From the NCBI GenBank assembly GCA_964564035.1, contig CAZLZN010000009.1, forward strand, positions 1 to 50,198: a DNA stretch of 50,198 bases, given 5' to 3'. This DNA comes from JAHIGH01 sp964564035 (GTDB taxonomy: Bacteria > Patescibacteriota > Microgenomatia > Levybacterales > UBA12049). Shown one piece after another: positions 32,783 to 40,280 of this stretch. Position numbers and translations under genes: made by a program. Under the pieces are notes generated by a model. It was given only the letters and a program-made list of their open reading frames with translations. It did not search any database and was not told the origin of the DNA. The first letter of the stretch is position 1, and every line of letters begins with the position of its first letter.

Positions 32783-33988
32783 ATGAAAATAGCCTTGGTT
32801 CATGATTATATTAAAGAGTATGGAGGTGCTGAAAGGGTGTTGGAAGCCTTGCACGAAATTTACCCTGACGCGCCTGTATACACATCTGTTTACATACCCG
32901 AATTCTTGGGCCCGCATCGCGAGCGCTTCAAAAATTGGGACATCAGAACCTCCTGGCTTCAGAATATTCCATTCAAACACAAACTAATTAGCCCCTTCAG
33001 GCTGATAGCTCCATGGGTTTTTAAAGGATTTTCCGCCCGGGGCGGACCGGTCTTGGGCTGGGATTTATCCGATTTTGACGTCGTAATTGTCTCGGCAACC
33101 GGAGCATATTTCCCGAATTTTGTGAGGACTGGAATCAAGGATCAAGAATCAAGAATTAAGGACAGCGTTAAAAGAACATTACATATTTGTTATTGCCATA
33201 CGCCGCCGCGATATCTTTACGGATATGCAACTGCGAGAGACTGGAAGAGCAATAAAGTTTTAGCCTTTATCGGCGCAATATTTAATCATTTTCTGCGCAT
33301 TGCCGATTATTACGCATCTAAAAATGTAGATTACTACATCGCCAATTCTCGGGAAGTAGCAAGCAGAATTGAGAAATTTTACCGCAGACAGTCAAAAGTT
33401 ATCTATCCTCCCATTGAAATAATAAATAAAAAACCGTCTAAGCCCCAAAACCTAAGCCCTAAGCCCTTCTACTTGACCGGTGGGCGATTAGCCAGAGCCA
33501 AGCACACGGATTTGATTGTGAAAGCGTGCGAAGAACTAGGTGTAAATTTAAAAGTCTTTGGCAGAGGCTTTGGGGGATACGATATAAAACTCAAAAATCA
33601 AAACTCAAAAATCAAAAATGCGAATGAAAATTCAAAAATAGAATTCCTGGGCGAAATTTCTGACGATATAAAACAACAATTAATGCAAAATGCCATAGCA
33701 TTCATTTTTGCCGGAGAAGACGAGGACTTCGGTATAGTCCCTGTCGAGTCTATGAGCGCCGGCCTGCCGGTTATTGCGTACAAGTCAGGGGGAGTAAAAG
33801 AAACAATTATTGACGGCAAAACCGGAATATTTTTTGAAGAATTGAGTGCAGAAAGTCTCAAAAAAGCAATTCAAAAATTTGAGAAAAAGAAATTTAATCC
33901 GGATGACTGCATAAAACAAGCCAAGAAATTCTCAAAAGAGAGATTTAAGAAAGAAATATTGGAATTTATTGATAATCTTAAATTATGA
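32783..33988 (+). CDS. Glycosyltransferase family 4
   Basis: A 401-aa GT-B enzyme that transfers a sugar from a nucleotide donor, probably in surface-polysaccharide synthesis. The N-terminal domain begins MKIALVHDYIKEYGGAERVL. LHICYCHTPPRYLYGYA is a typical acceptor-domain segment. The C-terminal domain has GRLARAKHTDLIVKA and the donor-site EX7E motif EDFGIVPVE. Two lysine/asparagine-rich in-frame stretches (about 33130-33164 and 33584-33640) derive from the TCAAAAA heptad repeat and are probably surface loops. Its ATGA stop overlaps the start of the GNAT gene. Confidence 0.92.
   Translation: MKIALVHDYIKEYGGAERVLEALHEIYPDAPVYTSVYIPEFLGPHRERFKNWDIRTSWLQNIPFKHKLISPFRLIAPWVFKGFSARGGPVLGWDLSDFDVVIVSATGAYFPNFVRTGIKDQESRIKDSVKRTLHICYCHTPPRYLYGYATARDWKSNKVLAFIGAIFNHFLRIADYYASKNVDYYIANSREVASRIEKFYRRQSKVIYPPIEIINKKPSKPQNLSPKPFYLTGGRLARAKHTDLIVKACEELGVNLKVFGRGFGGYDIKLKNQNSKIKNANENSKIEFLGEISDDIKQQLMQNAIAFIFAGEDEDFGIVPVESMSAGLPVIAYKSGGVKETIIDGKTGIFFEELSAESLKKAIQKFEKKKFNPDDCIKQAKKFSKERFKKEILEFIDNLKL
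33584..33640 (+). repeat. TCAAAAA heptad repeats inside the glycosyltransferase
   Basis: Consecutive 7-mers such as CTCAAAA, ATCAAAA, CTCAAAA and ATCAAAA encode KLKNQNSKIKNANENSKIE without breaking the frame. A shorter array lies at 33130-33164 in the same gene. Confidence 0.65.
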
Positions 33989-34527
33989 ATACAATTGTAA
34001 AAGAAGGAAGAAATCTTACAAGCAGTGAGCTTGAAGCAATAAATTATTGGAGGAAAATTGAATTTAATTCTGTACCAATCATGATTTCTCCCGATGACGA
34101 AAATTGGAATAAAAAGTTTTTCCTTTTGAAGGAAGATGATATGATTTTGGCTTTTGGACGATTGCACGAAGTAAACTTGGAATTTATGGGAGCTTATTAT
34201 TCAATTCTAGGATTTGCTACTATAGCTGCAATTGAGAAAAACAAAGGATATGGACAGAAATTGGTTGAATCAATGATTAATTTCATTAAAAATGATGGGA
34301 GAACCGGGATAGGTTTTTGTAGTACTAAAAATACAAATTTTTATATTAAATGTGGCTGTAGCATAATAAATGGTAATGATAGATTTCTCTTTAAAGACAA
34401 TGAAAACAAAACCCATAAATCCGAAAAACAAGGTGATGTAATATGTTTTGATGGTAAAGATAAACTGATCGAAAAGATACAGAGCCATCCTGATGAAAAA
34501 ATCTATATATATAGAAAACATTGGTGA
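33985..34527 (+). CDS. GNAT family N-acetyltransferase
   Basis: A 180-aa protein with the acetyl-CoA pyrophosphate loop in IAAIEKNKGYGQKLVESMINFI (about residues 76-97), in the Q/RxxGxG/A position. This is followed by the beta5/alpha4 region GFCSTKNTNFYIKCGCSIING. The acceptor substrate is unknown. It overlaps the glycosyltransferase stop by 4 nt. AT-rich like the small membrane gene downstream. No transmembrane helices. Confidence 0.8.
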   Translation: MNTIVKEGRNLTSSELEAINYWRKIEFNSVPIMISPDDENWNKKFFLLKEDDMILAFGRLHEVNLEFMGAYYSILGFATIAAIEKNKGYGQKLVESMINFIKNDGRTGIGFCSTKNTNFYIKCGCSIINGNDRFLFKDNENKTHKSEKQGDVICFDGKDKLIEKIQSHPDEKIYIYRKHW

Positions 34528-34557
34528 TGCTTTTATGGCAATTTATAAGATAATTGG

Positions 34558-34563
34558 TATAAT
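34558..34563 (+). promoter_or_regulatory. Extended -10 box of the small membrane protein
   Basis: TGGTATAAT (TATAAT at 34558-34563), 14 nt before the ATG at 34578. Confidence 0.45.
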
Positions 34564-34577
34564 AAAAAATTAAATGT

Positions 34578-34847
34578 ATGAAAGAAATTGAGGATATCAA
34601 AAAGGAATTGGAAAATATTAAACAAAGAAATAGTAAAGTCGAATTGAATAAAGCCTGGGAAACAAGCTTAACGCGAAAAATAATAATCCTGATATTCACA
34701 TACATCCTGATCGGCTTAACGCTTTTGATAATTGGAAATAATGAACCTTGGATTAATGCCATAATCCCGACTGTTGCATTTTTCATCTCAACCCTGTCCC
34801 TGCCGTTTATACGCAAATATTGGGAAAAATATATTTATAAAAACTGA
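34578..34847 (+). CDS. Small two-helix membrane protein
   Basis: An 89-aa protein with a charged N-terminal coiled-coil of about 35 residues (MKEIEDIKKELENIKQRN), then two transmembrane helices at about 37-56 (IIILIFTYILIGLTLLII) and 60-77, and a basic C-terminus. It resembles small coiled-coil/two-TM proteins that are frequent in CPR genomes; no function is known. It has its own extended -10 box. Confidence 0.65.
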   Translation: MKEIEDIKKELENIKQRNSKVELNKAWETSLTRKIIILIFTYILIGLTLLIIGNNEPWINAIIPTVAFFISTLSLPFIRKYWEKYIYKN

Positions 34848-34879
34848 TAAAGTAAGGCGCTGTATCCTAATTCTTAAAG

Positions 34880-34943
34880 CTTAAATCTCAATATTTTTGA
34901 ATTTTAATTCACACTTTTGATCTTTGATTTTTGATTTTTTTAT
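34880..34943. repeat. AT-rich heptad repeat array before mutM
   Basis: Repeats of the TTTTGATC/TTTTGAAT type (CTTTTGATCTTTGATTTTTG) run up to the ATG of the truncated mutM copy at 34945. They are the reverse-strand form of the TCAAAAA repeat. Confidence 0.55.
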
Positions 34944-34966
34944 TATGCCTGAATTACCCGAAGTCG

Positions 34967-35033
34967 ACCCCATACAGAACTTACCTTCTCCCGAGGTCTT
35001 CGTCCTCGCGTCGAAGGGGCGTTTGTACGGGGC
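34967..35033. repeat. GC-rich long hairpin between the two mutM starts
   Basis: Arms CCCCATAC (34968-34975)/GTACGGGG (35025-35032), CCTTC (34984-34988)/GAAGG (35013-35017) and CGAGG (34992-34996)/CCTCG (35004-35008) nest around a 7-nt loop. The structure is a MITE-like or REP-like palindrome, richer in GC than its surroundings. Confidence 0.5.
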
Positions 35034-35043
35034 AGGAACAATT

Positions 35044-35049
35044 AAGGAG
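35044..35049 (+). promoter_or_regulatory. Shine-Dalgarno site of the intact mutM
   Basis: AAGGAG lies 9 nt before the ATG at 35059. Most genes here lack such a site, so the inserted segment seems to have brought its own translation start. Confidence 0.6.
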
Positions 35050-35058
35050 AATTAAAAT

Positions 35059-35916
35059 ATGCCGGAGTTACCTGAAGTAGAGACAATACGAATAGGTTTA
35101 CAGAAATATTTGGTCGGCCAAAAATTCACCGATGTAGAAGTCCGGTTAAAAAAACAATTTATAGGTGATCCAAGAGATTTAATTGGCGCGGAAATTATTG
35201 CAATAAGAAGATATGGCAAGGGATTAGTGATTGATTTTGCGAATGATTTTTCGCTTGCAATTCATGTCAAAATGACCGGACAGCTCATAATCAGAAAAAA
35301 CTCCTCAAAAAAATCCGCGCGAAAAACCCCCCTTGCATCGGAACTGATCATATCTGATTTGCCTGACAAATACACTCACGTAATATTTAATCTGGAAAAC
35401 AGTGCCAAATTATTCTATCGCGATATCCGCAAATTCGGCTGGATGAAGATAGTAAAAACTGGTGAAGTTAATAATTTACCGTTTTTCAAATCCCTCGGAC
35501 TCGAACCTCTGAAGGGCTTAAAATTTGATAATTTTAAACAAATTCTCAGAAATTCCAAAACGCCGGTCAAGCTTCTCATTATGGATCAGACCAAGATCGC
35601 CGGAATAGGCAATATTTACGCAAATGACGGCCTGTTTGACTCGGGGATAAATCCGAAACGTCCCGCGTCTTCTCTTTCAAATGAAGAATTAGCAAAACTT
35701 TATAAATCAATTGAAAAAGTACTAAAAAAGGGGATCGAGGCAGGAGGCGCCTCACAATGGAATTATGTCGATATCGAAGGCGGTAGGGGAAGTTATCAGA
35801 ATTTTTTCAAAGTATACAATAGGGCAGGCGCGAAGTGTCCGAATTGTGACAATCTTATAATCAGATTCAAAATGGGCGGCCGGGGCACATTTGTTTGCAG
35901 TAACTGCCAAAAATAG
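35059..35916 (+). CDS. mutM: Formamidopyrimidine-DNA glycosylase
   Basis: A 285-aa base-excision repair enzyme that removes 8-oxoguanine and formamidopyrimidines and cuts the AP site. The catalytic Pro2-Glu3 start is MPELPEVETI. The conserved Lys is in HVKMTGQL. The H2TH region contains MDQTKIAGIGNIYANDGLF. The C-terminal zinc finger is CPNC...CSNC, ending the protein. Length is normal. Its first codons are duplicated 114 nt upstream. A perfect AAGGAG precedes this start. Confidence 0.96.
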   Translation: MPELPEVETIRIGLQKYLVGQKFTDVEVRLKKQFIGDPRDLIGAEIIAIRRYGKGLVIDFANDFSLAIHVKMTGQLIIRKNSSKKSARKTPLASELIISDLPDKYTHVIFNLENSAKLFYRDIRKFGWMKIVKTGEVNNLPFFKSLGLEPLKGLKFDNFKQILRNSKTPVKLLIMDQTKIAGIGNIYANDGLFDSGINPKRPASSLSNEELAKLYKSIEKVLKKGIEAGGASQWNYVDIEGGRGSYQNFFKVYNRAGAKCPNCDNLIIRFKMGGRGTFVCSNCQK

Positions 35917-35945
35917 ACTTATAGTTTGAATTTATAATCACTATC

Positions 35946-35954
35946 TGATACAAT
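35946..35954 (+). promoter_or_regulatory. Extended -10 box with leaderless spacing
   Basis: TGATACAAT ends 6 nt before the ATG at 35961. Confidence 0.5.
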
Positions 35955-35960
35955 TTAGAT

Positions 35961-36683
35961 ATGCTAAATGCTGAGAAAGAAATCGCGCAAAGGAGAGAAA
36001 AATCATTGGTCTACGACAGGTATGTTTGGGTTGATTTGGATAGAACGCTAGTTGATCCTGGTCTTGCTATGAAGCGTTTTTACAAGGCAGCATTCTCTGC
36101 CGGGGTAGACAGCGGCAAGATTTCCCAAATCGAACAGATTCGGATAGCCGCTGAAGCACAGGGCATTTCTTTTGATCCCCTTGCTCAGCTAACGCGTTTC
36201 GACGAGCAAAAATTTATTCAGGCATTCCTTGAAGACAATACCGGGATCATCTACCCCGATTCGGAGCCGTTCATGCGGCAATTAAGAAAAAACAACATAC
36301 GCTTCAATATTTTAACTTATGGCGTAAACAGCGTATGGCAGGGCTTAAAACTAAAAGCAAGTACATTCAACGGGCACGGCCTCATAATTGATACTCCAAA
36401 TAAGCTTGGTTATTTTGCAGGGAAAAAAGATGATGCTGGTAACTACCAGATAGACAACAGCGGGCACATTACGGCAAAAACCCTGACACTTATCGACGAC
36501 AAGCCGGTTGCGTTTTATGATGGTCAAAGTCCGATTTTACCCCCCGGGTGCGATGGGTTTCTGATAAACAGAGACCCCTCCAGACTCGAAGGCAAGATTA
36601 TACCTGAGGGCGTAGAAGTTGTAACAAGTCTTAGCGAACTGACTGTCAAAAATGGTAAAATAGTTTTAAGACGCAAAAAATGA
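35961..36683 (+). CDS. HAD-superfamily hydrolase
   Basis: A 240-aa protein with motif I WVDLDRTLVDP (Asp25 nucleophile, Asp27). A helical cap follows with many charged residues. The motif II region is FNILTYGVNSVWQG, and motif IV is TLIDDKPVAFYDG with two acidic residues. This fits a small phosphatase of unknown substrate. It is monocistronic, with its own extended -10 box, and is followed by a weak terminator-like hairpin. Confidence 0.8.
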   Translation: MLNAEKEIAQRREKSLVYDRYVWVDLDRTLVDPGLAMKRFYKAAFSAGVDSGKISQIEQIRIAAEAQGISFDPLAQLTRFDEQKFIQAFLEDNTGIIYPDSEPFMRQLRKNNIRFNILTYGVNSVWQGLKLKASTFNGHGLIIDTPNKLGYFAGKKDDAGNYQIDNSGHITAKTLTLIDDKPVAFYDGQSPILPPGCDGFLINRDPSRLEGKIIPEGVEVVTSLSELTVKNGKIVLRRKK

Positions 36684-36686
36684 AGC

Positions 36687-36712
36687 TCCCGCAAGCGCGC
36701 ATTCGGGATTTT
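36687..36712 (+). terminator. Possible weak terminator
   Basis: TCCCG (36687-36691) can pair with CGGGA (36704-36708), and TTTT follows. The stem is short and the T-run is only four bases. Confidence 0.3.
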
Positions 36713-36739
36713 ACGCGAAGGGGGATAAATTACAATAAA

Positions 36740-36768
36740 TTGTATTTAAATAGTTCTTATGCTATGAT
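36740..36768 (+). promoter_or_regulatory. Promoter of the UMP kinase gene
   Basis: TTGTAT (36740-36745), a 17-nt spacer and extended TGCTATGAT (TATGAT at 36763-36768), 27 nt before the ATG at 36796. Confidence 0.5.
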
Positions 36769-36795
36769 CCGAAATAGAGAAATTGATGTTATCAT

Positions 36796-37503
36796 ATGAC
36801 AACAACTAAGCGCGACAGAATCATAATTTCCGTTGGAGGCTCCCTCATCGTCCCCAATGGAGGAATCAGCATTGATTTCCTCACCAAATTCAACAAATTC
36901 ATCCGCAGTCAACTGGCTCTCAAACCCGACAGCCAGTTTTTTTTGGTCATCGGAGGCGGTGCGACAGCGAGGCATTACCGGGATGCGGGTACCGATGTTG
37001 TCGGCCACGAGCTTCCGGTTGAAGATTTGGACTGGCTGGGAATTCACGCGACTCGTCTGAATGCCCATCTCATAAGAACAATCTTTCGCGATATAGCGCA
37101 CCCTGTTATCATTGACGACTATGAAATAATCCGCAAAGCCAAAGAATCGGTTGTAGTTGCCTCAGGCTGGCGCCCCGGCTGGTCAACGGATTACTGCGCG
37201 ACTCTTCTTTGTGAAGATTACAATGTAGAAACAGTCCTCAACCTTAGCAACATCAAAAAACTATACGACAAAGACCCCAATCAATTTAGCGACGCTCAGC
37301 CGATCGACAAAATTAACTGGACAGATTTTGCCAGCCTGGTAGGAACCAAGTGGTCGCCCGGAATGCATGCCCCATTTGATCCGATCGCGACGAAAAAAGC
37401 AACAGATCTGGGTATTACGGCAGTTATATTATCAGGCAATGATTTTGAGAATCTCGAGAAGTATTTCAACGGCGAAGAATTCGTGGGAACCGTAATAGAA
37501 TAA
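36796..37503 (+). CDS. pyrH: UMP kinase (archaeal-like amino-acid-kinase fold)
   Basis: A 235-aa nucleotide kinase that phosphorylates UMP to UDP. It begins with IIISVGGSLIVPNGGI (phosphate-binding GGS). QFFLVIGGGATARHYRDAG, ASGWRPGWSTDYCATLLCEDY and LNLSNIKKLYDKDP are the UMP and ATP contact regions of the amino-acid-kinase family, quoted separately. The organisation GGGxTARxYxxA and GxxPGxSTDxxAxL is closer to the archaeal UMP kinase than to the classical bacterial PyrH. Length is normal. The gene has its own promoter. Confidence 0.9.
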   Translation: MTTTKRDRIIISVGGSLIVPNGGISIDFLTKFNKFIRSQLALKPDSQFFLVIGGGATARHYRDAGTDVVGHELPVEDLDWLGIHATRLNAHLIRTIFRDIAHPVIIDDYEIIRKAKESVVVASGWRPGWSTDYCATLLCEDYNVETVLNLSNIKKLYDKDPNQFSDAQPIDKINWTDFASLVGTKWSPGMHAPFDPIATKKATDLGITAVILSGNDFENLEKYFNGEEFVGTVIE

Positions 37504-37618
37504 TTTTCAATTTTAAATTTTCAGTTTTCAATCAAATCTCAATTTTTAATGTTTAAAACATTTAAAATTTATTCATTGAAAATTCCTTTCAAATTTTAAA
37601 TTGAAAATTGAAAATTAA
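37502..37618. repeat. AT-rich inverted array between pyrH and recF
   Basis: Left half AATTTTCAATTTTAAATTTT and right half AAATTTTAAATTGAAAATTG are imperfect inverted copies. The sequence ends next to the recF start and belongs to the same fold-back class as the arrays at 19931 and 42236. Confidence 0.5.
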
Positions 37619-37621
37619 TGA

Positions 37622-38689
37622 ATGATCTTAAAATCCCTTCATCTCCAAAACTTCCGTAATTACATAAAATCGGAATTTAGATTCTCAAACGGCCTCAACT
37701 GCATTATCGGCGCCAATGCCAGCGGCAAAAGTAATCTGATTGAAGCGATATATATTTTATCGACCGGCAAAAGCAGAAGAACAGACAAGGACATTCATTT
37801 GATTAATTTCGGCCGGGACTTTTTTCGCCTAAAAGGGAATATATCTGCATACGAAAATTCCGGGGATGAACAGGAGGCTCTTGAGGTGGTACTAAGTAAT
37901 GCCGGGGGAGTGAGAGCTCAGAAAAGATATTTTATAAATAGTGTACCGAAGCGCCGTGCCGATTTCGCGGGCCGCGTTACCAGTGTGTTATTTACTCCTC
38001 TGGATCTCGAAATTCCCCTTGGCCAGCCGGGAAACAGGCGCCGCTTTCTGGACGAAACACTTGAGCAAACGGATTATATTTACAGAGAAGCACTTCTTAC
38101 ATACACCAAAGGTCTTCGCCAGCGAAATGCACTTCTCGAGCAGGCTCGAGAGACAGGGCTGCGTGATGAGAAGCGGTTTATTTATTGGAATGAATTACTG
38201 ATTACCAAAGGCAATATTATAACTAATAAAAGAAAAGAATTTATATCTTATATTAATTCAGAAAAAAAAGAACTATTTAATTTTGAGCTGACTTACGATT
38301 CCAGCGAGATCTCGGCAGAAAGACTCCAAAAGTATGCATCAGCCGAACTGGGCGCCGGGGTGACATTGGTCGGCCCGCATCGTGATGACGTAATTATCCG
38401 TACCTATCACCAAGAAACCGGCACTATGGAAGATGTTAAACATTTTTCATCAAGAGGACAGCAAAGACTTGTTGTATTAGAGCTAAAACTTTCACAAATT
38501 TCTTATATAAAAGATAAGCTTAGAGAGACCCCGCTTCTGCTTCTCGATGATATATTTTCCGAACTCGACGAAGGCCATATTGATCACGTTTTTAATTTTC
38601 TTGACGGACAGCAGACTATTTTGACGACAACCCACGAAGACTTCATCCCCCCAAAGCTTTTATCGGCATCCAATATCATCAAATTTTAG
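37622..38689 (+). CDS. recF: DNA replication and repair protein RecF
   Basis: A 355-aa SMC-like ATPase that loads RecA at gaps through RecOR. Walker A is GANASGKSN (30-38, Lys36). The region TGKSRRTDKDIHLINFGRDF is typical of RecF. LDETLEQTDYIYREALLTY marks the helical arm. The signature is SSRGQQRLVVLELKLSQ and Walker B is PLLLLDDIFSELDE. Length is near the usual 360. It follows the AT-rich array directly, without an obvious SD; two overlapping ATG codons are at 37618 and 37622, of which 37622 is in frame. Confidence 0.95.
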   Translation: MILKSLHLQNFRNYIKSEFRFSNGLNCIIGANASGKSNLIEAIYILSTGKSRRTDKDIHLINFGRDFFRLKGNISAYENSGDEQEALEVVLSNAGGVRAQKRYFINSVPKRRADFAGRVTSVLFTPLDLEIPLGQPGNRRRFLDETLEQTDYIYREALLTYTKGLRQRNALLEQARETGLRDEKRFIYWNELLITKGNIITNKRKEFISYINSEKKELFNFELTYDSSEISAERLQKYASAELGAGVTLVGPHRDDVIIRTYHQETGTMEDVKHFSSRGQQRLVVLELKLSQISYIKDKLRETPLLLLDDIFSELDEGHIDHVFNFLDGQQTILTTTHEDFIPPKLLSASNIIKF

Positions 38690-38702
38690 AGCTTTATCCT
38701 AA

Positions 38703-38731
38703 TTGACAACGGCTTATAAGTTTAGTAATAT
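38703..38731 (+). promoter_or_regulatory. Strong promoter
   Basis: TTGACA (38703-38708), a 17-nt spacer and TAATAT (38726-38731), 10 nt before the ATG at 38742. This is the only perfect -35 noted in the window. Confidence 0.6.
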
Positions 38732-38741
38732 ACTCATCTAT

Positions 38742-39092
38742 ATGTCTGAATTTGAAAAAGCATTACTAAAAGGCCGGGGAAGAGATATGAGTTTAAAATA
38801 TAAGCTTCGCAAAATCCATCGGAGTTTAAAACGACATACCGTAAATGCCGAGCCTGGAAAAGTGCAAGATACATTAACTCAAGACAAAAAGGATAATTAT
38901 CGAGCGAGAACAATAGATTGGATAGGCAGACCTGCGAATTCTAATATCAAAATAAGGAAAGAAGCTGAAAAAGTTCTAAATGAGGAAAAACGGAAAAACG
39001 GACATCCGGACAAAGTTGTAACGCCTGATTTTTTCCCTTCACCTGAAAATATCAGCAGGTTTTTAAAAAGCCGGAGTGATAAGAAAAATTAA
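38742..39092 (+). CDS. Small basic hypothetical protein
   Basis: A 116-aa highly charged protein (MSEFEKALLKGRGRDMSLKY) rich in Lys and Arg, with no membrane segments or cysteine motifs. The segment RARTIDWIGRPANSNIKIRKEAEKV is the most structured-looking part. It has a good promoter (TTGACA-N17-TAATAT), so it is a real transcription unit, but no family is recognised. The basic charge would suit nucleic-acid or ribosome binding. The ATG at 38742 is chosen over an upstream TTG that lies in the -35 box. Confidence 0.6.
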   Translation: MSEFEKALLKGRGRDMSLKYKLRKIHRSLKRHTVNAEPGKVQDTLTQDKKDNYRARTIDWIGRPANSNIKIRKEAEKVLNEEKRKNGHPDKVVTPDFFPSPENISRFLKSRSDKKN

Positions 39093-39159
39093 GATATTCG
39101 TAGCAGATAGTCTTCTTTAATTTGATTAAAAGCTAATTCAGAAGCTATTGTTTTTAATT

Positions 39160-39246
39160 TGTCATTTCGAGCCAAAGGCGAGAAATCTAGCGAAAGCGTA
39201 CGCCGTGCTACTTTGCTCAGGTGAAATAATCTACTTCGAAATGACA
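39160..39246. repeat. MITE/REP-like element with 11-bp terminal inverted repeats
   Basis: TGTCATTTCGA (39160-39170) and TCGAAATGACA (39236-39246) are perfect inverted ends of an 87-nt element. The phrase GTCATTTCGAG...GAGAAATCT resembles the widespread family of TGTCATT(T/G)CGAG repeats seen in many bacterial genomes. It lies in the 237-nt gap before nnrD. No gene is seen in that gap. Confidence 0.65.
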
Positions 39247-39329
39247 TGTAATCATTTTAAATGAGCTCTAGCTCTCTGGCACTTTGTCTTTTTTATGCAA
39301 CTTCAATATAATGATAGTTAATAAATGTT

Positions 39330-40265
39330 ATGAAAGAATTTGACCCGCGCGATCTGAAATCTCTCTATACGCCTCCTCCCGGATCTCACAAAGGCCAAAA
39401 CGGCAAGCTTCTAATCATAGGCGGCTCAAGTCTTTTCCACGCCGCGTCCCTCTGGGCGCTAAACATCGCAAGCCGTATGGTAGATATGGTTTTCTATTCA
39501 TCGGTCCGCGAAAACAACGAAATCCTGATGCATCTCAAAAAAGAATTCAGAAACGGCATTATCGTTCCCAGATCGGATATAGAAAGTTATATTCTGGAGG
39601 CCGACTGCGTTGTCATCGGTCCGGGAATGATGAGGACGCAGTCAGAAATCAAGAACCTGCCTGCCGGCAAGGAAGGTCAAGAATTAGAAAATAGGGATTT
39701 AAATACGATTAATTCGTTAACCGATGAAGGATTACAGTCTTATTATTTAACCAAATATTTACTTGAAAAATATCCCAATAAAAAATGGGTAATTGATGCC
39801 GGTGCCCTGCAGATGATGGAACCTGAATGGCTAGTGCCTTTGAAGGGTAATGCGGTAATTACGCCGCACGCGGGAGAATTTGAAAGAATAGAGTCAAGAA
39901 CCAAGAATCAAGAATTAAGAAAAGGATTGAAAAATAAAGACTTAAAAGAAAGAGTCAAAATGTTTGCTGAAGAATTTAATGTAATTATTTTATTTAAAGG
40001 CAAAGAGGATATAGTTTGTTCTCCCGATAATTGCATCGCAGTAAAAGGCGGCAATGCCGGCATGACCAAAGGCGGAACAGGTGACGTACTTGCGGGGCTG
40101 GTCGGCGCGCTAGCCTGCAAAAATGATTTGTGGCTCAGCGCTGCCGCGGCAAGTTTTATCAACAAAAAAGCCGGTGACTCTCTTTTTGAAAAAGTAGGGT
40201 ATTATTTTAATTCATCTGATCTCGCGGATGAAATTCCGAGAGTTATGAAATCATTTATAAAATAA
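39330..40265 (+). CDS. nnrD: ADP/ATP-dependent (S)-NAD(P)H-hydrate dehydratase
   Basis: A 311-aa ribokinase-fold enzyme that repairs hydrated NAD(P)H. SHKGQNGKLLIIGGSSLFHAA is the family start, followed by VIGPGMMRT, WVIDAGAL and AVITPHAGEFERI. The catalytic segment is GNAGMTKGGTGDVLAGLVGAL with the Asp of GTGD. Only the C-terminal (dehydratase) half of the YjeF type is present; no epimerase domain. Two foreign-looking in-frame inserts occur: a GC palindrome near residue 110 (NLPAGKEGQ) and heptad repeats at about 39886-39960 (RTKNQELRKGLKNKDLKER). Confidence 0.92.
   Translation: MKEFDPRDLKSLYTPPPGSHKGQNGKLLIIGGSSLFHAASLWALNIASRMVDMVFYSSVRENNEILMHLKKEFRNGIIVPRSDIESYILEADCVVIGPGMMRTQSEIKNLPAGKEGQELENRDLNTINSLTDEGLQSYYLTKYLLEKYPNKKWVIDAGALQMMEPEWLVPLKGNAVITPHAGEFERIESRTKNQELRKGLKNKDLKERVKMFAEEFNVIILFKGKEDIVCSPDNCIAVKGGNAGMTKGGTGDVLAGLVGALACKNDLWLSAAAASFINKKAGDSLFEKVGYYFNSSDLADEIPRVMKSFIK
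39656..39676. repeat. Degenerate GC palindrome in frame in nnrD
   Basis: CCTGCCTGCCGGCAAGGAAGG shares its first 14 bases with the murD insertion and encodes NLPAGKEG. It has decayed on its right arm, so it is an older copy. Confidence 0.55.
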
Positions 40266-40280
40266 TAATCTATTTTCTTT

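Larger units (their letters stand above)
34945..35055 (+). pseudogene. Truncated duplicate of the mutM 5' end
   Basis: The codons from 34945 encode MPELPEVD, the same start as MutM at 35059 (MPELPEVE), with about 6 of 24 nucleotides changed, nearly all silent. After that the frame runs into unrelated hairpin sequence and stops at 35053-35055. It appears to be the old start of mutM, separated from the rest by an insertion that carried a new start. Confidence 0.55.

Noticed and set aside
34945..35055. A genuine 36-aa gene starting MPELPEVD.
   Set aside because: Only the first eight residues make sense, as a copy of MutM. The rest is hairpin sequence.
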